22,408 nucleotides of DNA. Source: Clostridiales bacterium (GTDB lineage: Bacteria; Bacillota; Clostridia; Oscillospirales; Oscillospiraceae). The stretch is taken from contig JAJPXR010000024.1 in the NCBI GenBank assembly GCA_021205375.1, forward strand, positions 23,951-46,358. Direction: 5' to 3'. How positions within the stretch are numbered: position 1 is the stretch's first letter; each line of letters begins with the position of its first letter. The translations under genes and the position numbers were made by a program. Under the pieces are notes generated by a model. That model worked only from the letters and a program-made list of their open reading frames with translations, had not been told where the DNA came from and ran no database searches. Shown here piece by piece: positions 20,573 through 22,408 of the stretch.

Positions 20573-20600
20573 TCCCCCTTCCGCCGGAGCGGAAGGGGGA
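20573..20600 (-). terminator. Terminator-like hairpin after araA
   Basis: A perfect 12-bp stem TCCCCCTTCCGC/GCGGAAGGGGGA with loop CGGA lies about 40 bases past the araA stop. The minus-strand tail ATTCTGC is T-poor, so it may be a weak terminator or an mRNA end stabiliser. Confidence 0.6.
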
Positions 20601-20638
20601 CGGACAGGGAAGAAAGAGAAATGTAAGCGATGGGGGGA

Positions 20639-22120
20639 TTACTTCAGCTTCCAGGCCAGGTCGTTGAGGAACAGCTCCTGCTTGAGACCCTCCACGGTGG
20701 TGTCCTTGGTGATGTGGACGCACTCGATCTGCATCATCTCGGCCCAGTCGATCATCATCTGGGCGGTGACGGCGGTGGAGAGGACGGTGTGGTGGGCGCC
20801 GCCGCAGGTGATCCAGCACTTGAGGCCGGTCAGCAGGTCGGGCATGGCCTTCCACATGACGCGGGCCACGGGCAGGTTGGGCATTTCATAGATGGGCTTG
20901 ATGCACTCGATGTCCTGGATGATCATGCGCAGACGGCCGCCCATGTCGATGAGGCTGACCACGATGCCCTTTCCGGGCTTGCCCTCGAATACCAGACGGG
21001 CGGGGTCCTCCCGGTCGCCAATGCCCAGAGGATGGACCTCGATGCGGGGCTTGGCGGCGGCCACGCTGGGGCAGACCTCCAGCATATGCGCGCCCAGAGA
21101 GACCTCCTTGCCCGGCTCCAGGTCATAGGTGTAATCCTCCATGAAGGCAACGCCGGTGTCGTCCATACCCTCGGCCATGGCCTTCATAATGGCGGTCATG
21201 GCGGAGACCTTCCAGTCGCCCTCGCCGCCGTAGCCGTAGCCGTCGGCCATCATGTTCTGGGAGGCCAGGCCGGGGAGCTGCTTCATGCCGTACAGGTCCT
21301 GGAAGGTGTTGATGAACGCCTTGGCGCCCTCCCGGTCCAGGATCTTCCGCATGGCGACCTCTTCCAGCGCCTGGTAGCGGACAGCCTCGATGTTGTCGGT
21401 GGCCATGTCGTAGCGGGCCTGGTATTCGGCCATCTTCGCGTCCACCTCTGCGTCGGTGACGGAGTCCATGACCTCCACCAGATGGCCCACCGGCCAGTAG
21501 TCCACCTGCCAGCCCAGCTTGATCTCGGTTTCCACCTTGTCGCCCTCGGTGACGGCCACATCACGCATGTTGTCGCCAAAGCGGACGACGACCAGGTTCT
21601 GGGAGAAGGCGTAGCCTACTGCAGAGCGCATCCAGTCGCCCAGCTCCTTCTGGACGGGGGCGTCCTCCCAGTAACCGGCGATGATCTTCCGGGGCAGACG
21701 CATCCGCGCCCCGATGAAGCCGTGCTCCCGATCGCCGTGGGCGGCCTGGTTCAGGTTCATGAAGTCCATGTCGATCTCTTCGTTGGGGATGTTGCGGTTG
21801 TACTGGGTAGCGAAGTGGCAATAGGGCTTCTGGAGCAGGTTGAAGCCGTGGATCCACATCTTGGAGGGGCTGAAGGTGTGGCACCAGGTGATAACGCCGG
21901 CGCAGGCGTCGTCGTTGTTGGCGGCCTTCATCAGCTTGGCGATGCCGTCCGAGGTGACGCCCATTCCTTTATAGACGATCTTGCAGGGCAGGTTGCCGGA
22001 TGCGTTCATCTTTTCGCACATCTCAGCGGCGCGGCCATTGATGGTCTCCACCACTTCGGGGCCATAGAGGAACTGGGAGCCGACCACAAACCAGAACTCG
22101 TACTTGGACATGATAGACAT
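20639..22120 (-). CDS. araA: L-arabinose isomerase
   Basis: A 493-residue cytoplasmic enzyme that converts L-arabinose to L-ribulose using manganese, the first step of arabinose use. Residues matching the E. coli catalytic set are present: E300 in GGEGDW, E328 in FMEDYTY, H345 in AHMLEVCP and H443/H444 in GGAHHTV. The N-terminal FWFVVGSQFLYGPE is the family opening, and length is normal (about 500). ATG 22120 is chosen because AGGAGG lies 9 bases upstream; the ATG at 22111 would be 18 bases away, and the longer frame runs through the leader hairpins. No araB or araD is in the window. The gene has its own promoter and terminator-like hairpin, so it looks monocistronic. Confidence 0.97.
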   Translation of the reverse strand: MSIMSKYEFWFVVGSQFLYGPEVVETINGRAAEMCEKMNASGNLPCKIVYKGMGVTSDGIAKLMKAANNDDACAGVITWCHTFSPSKMWIHGFNLLQKPYCHFATQYNRNIPNEEIDMDFMNLNQAAHGDREHGFIGARMRLPRKIIAGYWEDAPVQKELGDWMRSAVGYAFSQNLVVVRFGDNMRDVAVTEGDKVETEIKLGWQVDYWPVGHLVEVMDSVTDAEVDAKMAEYQARYDMATDNIEAVRYQALEEVAMRKILDREGAKAFINTFQDLYGMKQLPGLASQNMMADGYGYGGEGDWKVSAMTAIMKAMAEGMDDTGVAFMEDYTYDLEPGKEVSLGAHMLEVCPSVAAAKPRIEVHPLGIGDREDPARLVFEGKPGKGIVVSLIDMGGRLRMIIQDIECIKPIYEMPNLPVARVMWKAMPDLLTGLKCWITCGGAHHTVLSTAVTAQMMIDWAEMMQIECVHITKDTTVEGLKQELFLNDLAWKLK

Positions 22121-22159
22121 AAAACTCTGCCTCCTGTAAAAAATAAGTGTGGAAGGATG

Positions 22160-22203
22160 CTTTGCGGAAGGTGCCTGGTTCGCCGGCACCTGGCCGGCGA
22201 ACC
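22160..22203 (-). promoter_or_regulatory. Structured araA leader with two alternative hairpins
   Basis: A perfect 11-bp stem GGTTCGCCGGC/GCCGGCGAACC (22177-22203) can form in the leader. Its downstream arm can instead take part in GGTGCC/GGCACC (22170-22175 with 22185-22190), so the two folds are mutually exclusive. The leader also holds CTTTGCGGAAG (22160-22170), the inverse of a site in the promoter spacer. No T tract follows. Confidence 0.45.
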
Positions 22204-22225
22204 GCTTCAAATGTTTGTTGTCCTT

Positions 22226-22255
22226 ATCCTAACACGTCTTTCCGCAAAGTGTCAA
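22226..22255 (-). promoter_or_regulatory. Promoter of araA with palindromic site in its spacer
   Basis: On the minus strand a perfect -35 TTGACA (22255-22250) and a -10 TAGGAT (22231-22226) are separated by 18 bases. The spacer contains CTTTCCGCAAAG (plus strand, 22238-22249). A regulator bound there would block RNA polymerase. Confidence 0.75.
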
Positions 22256-22295
22256 TAGGTTCTTGACGATGCCGACAGAAGTTTGTCACCATAGA

Positions 22296-22336
22296 CAATA
22301 CAAATAAATGATATGTTAAAAATAAACAGTACAAAT
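22296..22336. promoter_or_regulatory. Direct repeats ACARTACAAAT upstream of the araA promoter
   Basis: ACAATACAAAT (22296-22306) and ACAGTACAAAT (22326-22336) are 11-base direct repeats with one difference, exactly 30 bases apart. They lie about 40 and 70 bases upstream of the araA -35 box. GTACAAAT equals the half-site of the AraR operator known from Bacillus subtilis. The arrangement suggests a regulator of arabinose genes, or of a gene starting beyond the window. Confidence 0.45.
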
Positions 22337-22374
22337 TATGATTGACAGGGGATTTTTTGCGATATTCGAAGATA

Positions 22375-22386
22375 AAAACGCGTTTT
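22375..22386. promoter_or_regulatory. Palindrome AAAACGCGTTTT near the window end
   Basis: A perfect 12-base palindrome with a central CG, in the style of LacI-family operators. It lies 120 bases upstream of the araA -35 box and could serve a divergent gene beyond the window. Nothing else was seen between 22343 and 22408. Confidence 0.3.
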
Positions 22387-22408
22387 CGCCTGATATTTTA
22401 TGATTTGG

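Noticed and set aside
20630..22258. 542-codon open frame on the plus strand opposite araA
   Set aside because: It mirrors a clear L-arabinose isomerase gene, has no recognisable motif, and runs over the araA promoter.
22342..22370. A plus-strand promoter starting with TTGACA near the window end
   Set aside because: The -35 is perfect, but no acceptable -10 box is found at 16 to 18 bases; the nearest (TATTCG) is at 15 bases and poor.

Overview
The window reads as a chromosomal segment of a GC-rich anaerobic Firmicute, most likely an Oscillospiraceae-type gut bacterium of the Flavonifractor/Lawsonibacter/Pseudoflavonifractor kind. The grounds are a T-box in front of valS, AGGAGG-type ribosome binding sites, CBS/DRTGG-type family II pyrophosphatases, a Gram-positive-style potABCD operon with lipoprotein PotD, and high GC coding sequence with many structured intergenic repeats. 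The assignment is an inference from gene content. Almost all genes lie on the minus strand; only ssb and rarA are on the plus strand.

Layout, left to right. 1-1319: end of a tcdA-larE operon (tRNA t6A dehydratase; PP-loop sulfur transferase) with its promoter. 1320-1769: a gene-free stretch with a putative promoter and a strong terminator but no ORF. 1770-2420: a tandem OB-fold SSB-like protein. 2588-2725: a shared terminator and tRNA-Leu(GAG). 2953-5965: valS with a complete valine T-box (specifier GUC) and a consensus promoter. 6081-6532: an AT-rich small ORF between two CRISPR-like direct repeats of the type I-C sort. 6545-7198: nth. 7574-8893: rarA. 9179-14492: two paralogous CBS-DRTGG inorganic pyrophosphatases flanking a two-gene unit (polytopic membrane protein plus a 74-aa protein). 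14846-20216: potA-potB-potC-potD plus a second potD copy, with a clear promoter and a palindromic operator candidate. 20639-22120: araA, with an elaborate upstream region.

Housekeeping functions dominate: translation (valS, tRNA-Leu, tcdA), DNA maintenance (ssb, nth, rarA), pyrophosphate control, polyamine uptake and arabinose use. The unusual material is between the genes. One modular hairpin element recurs at least six times, with one hairpin arm changing in sequence but keeping its pairing. A heptamer tandem repeat recurs at least six times. Single repeats like those of type I-C CRISPR arrays occur twice without an array. Several of these repeats fall inside inferred 5' untranslated regions. 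No cas genes, insertion sequences, phage genes or rRNA were seen.
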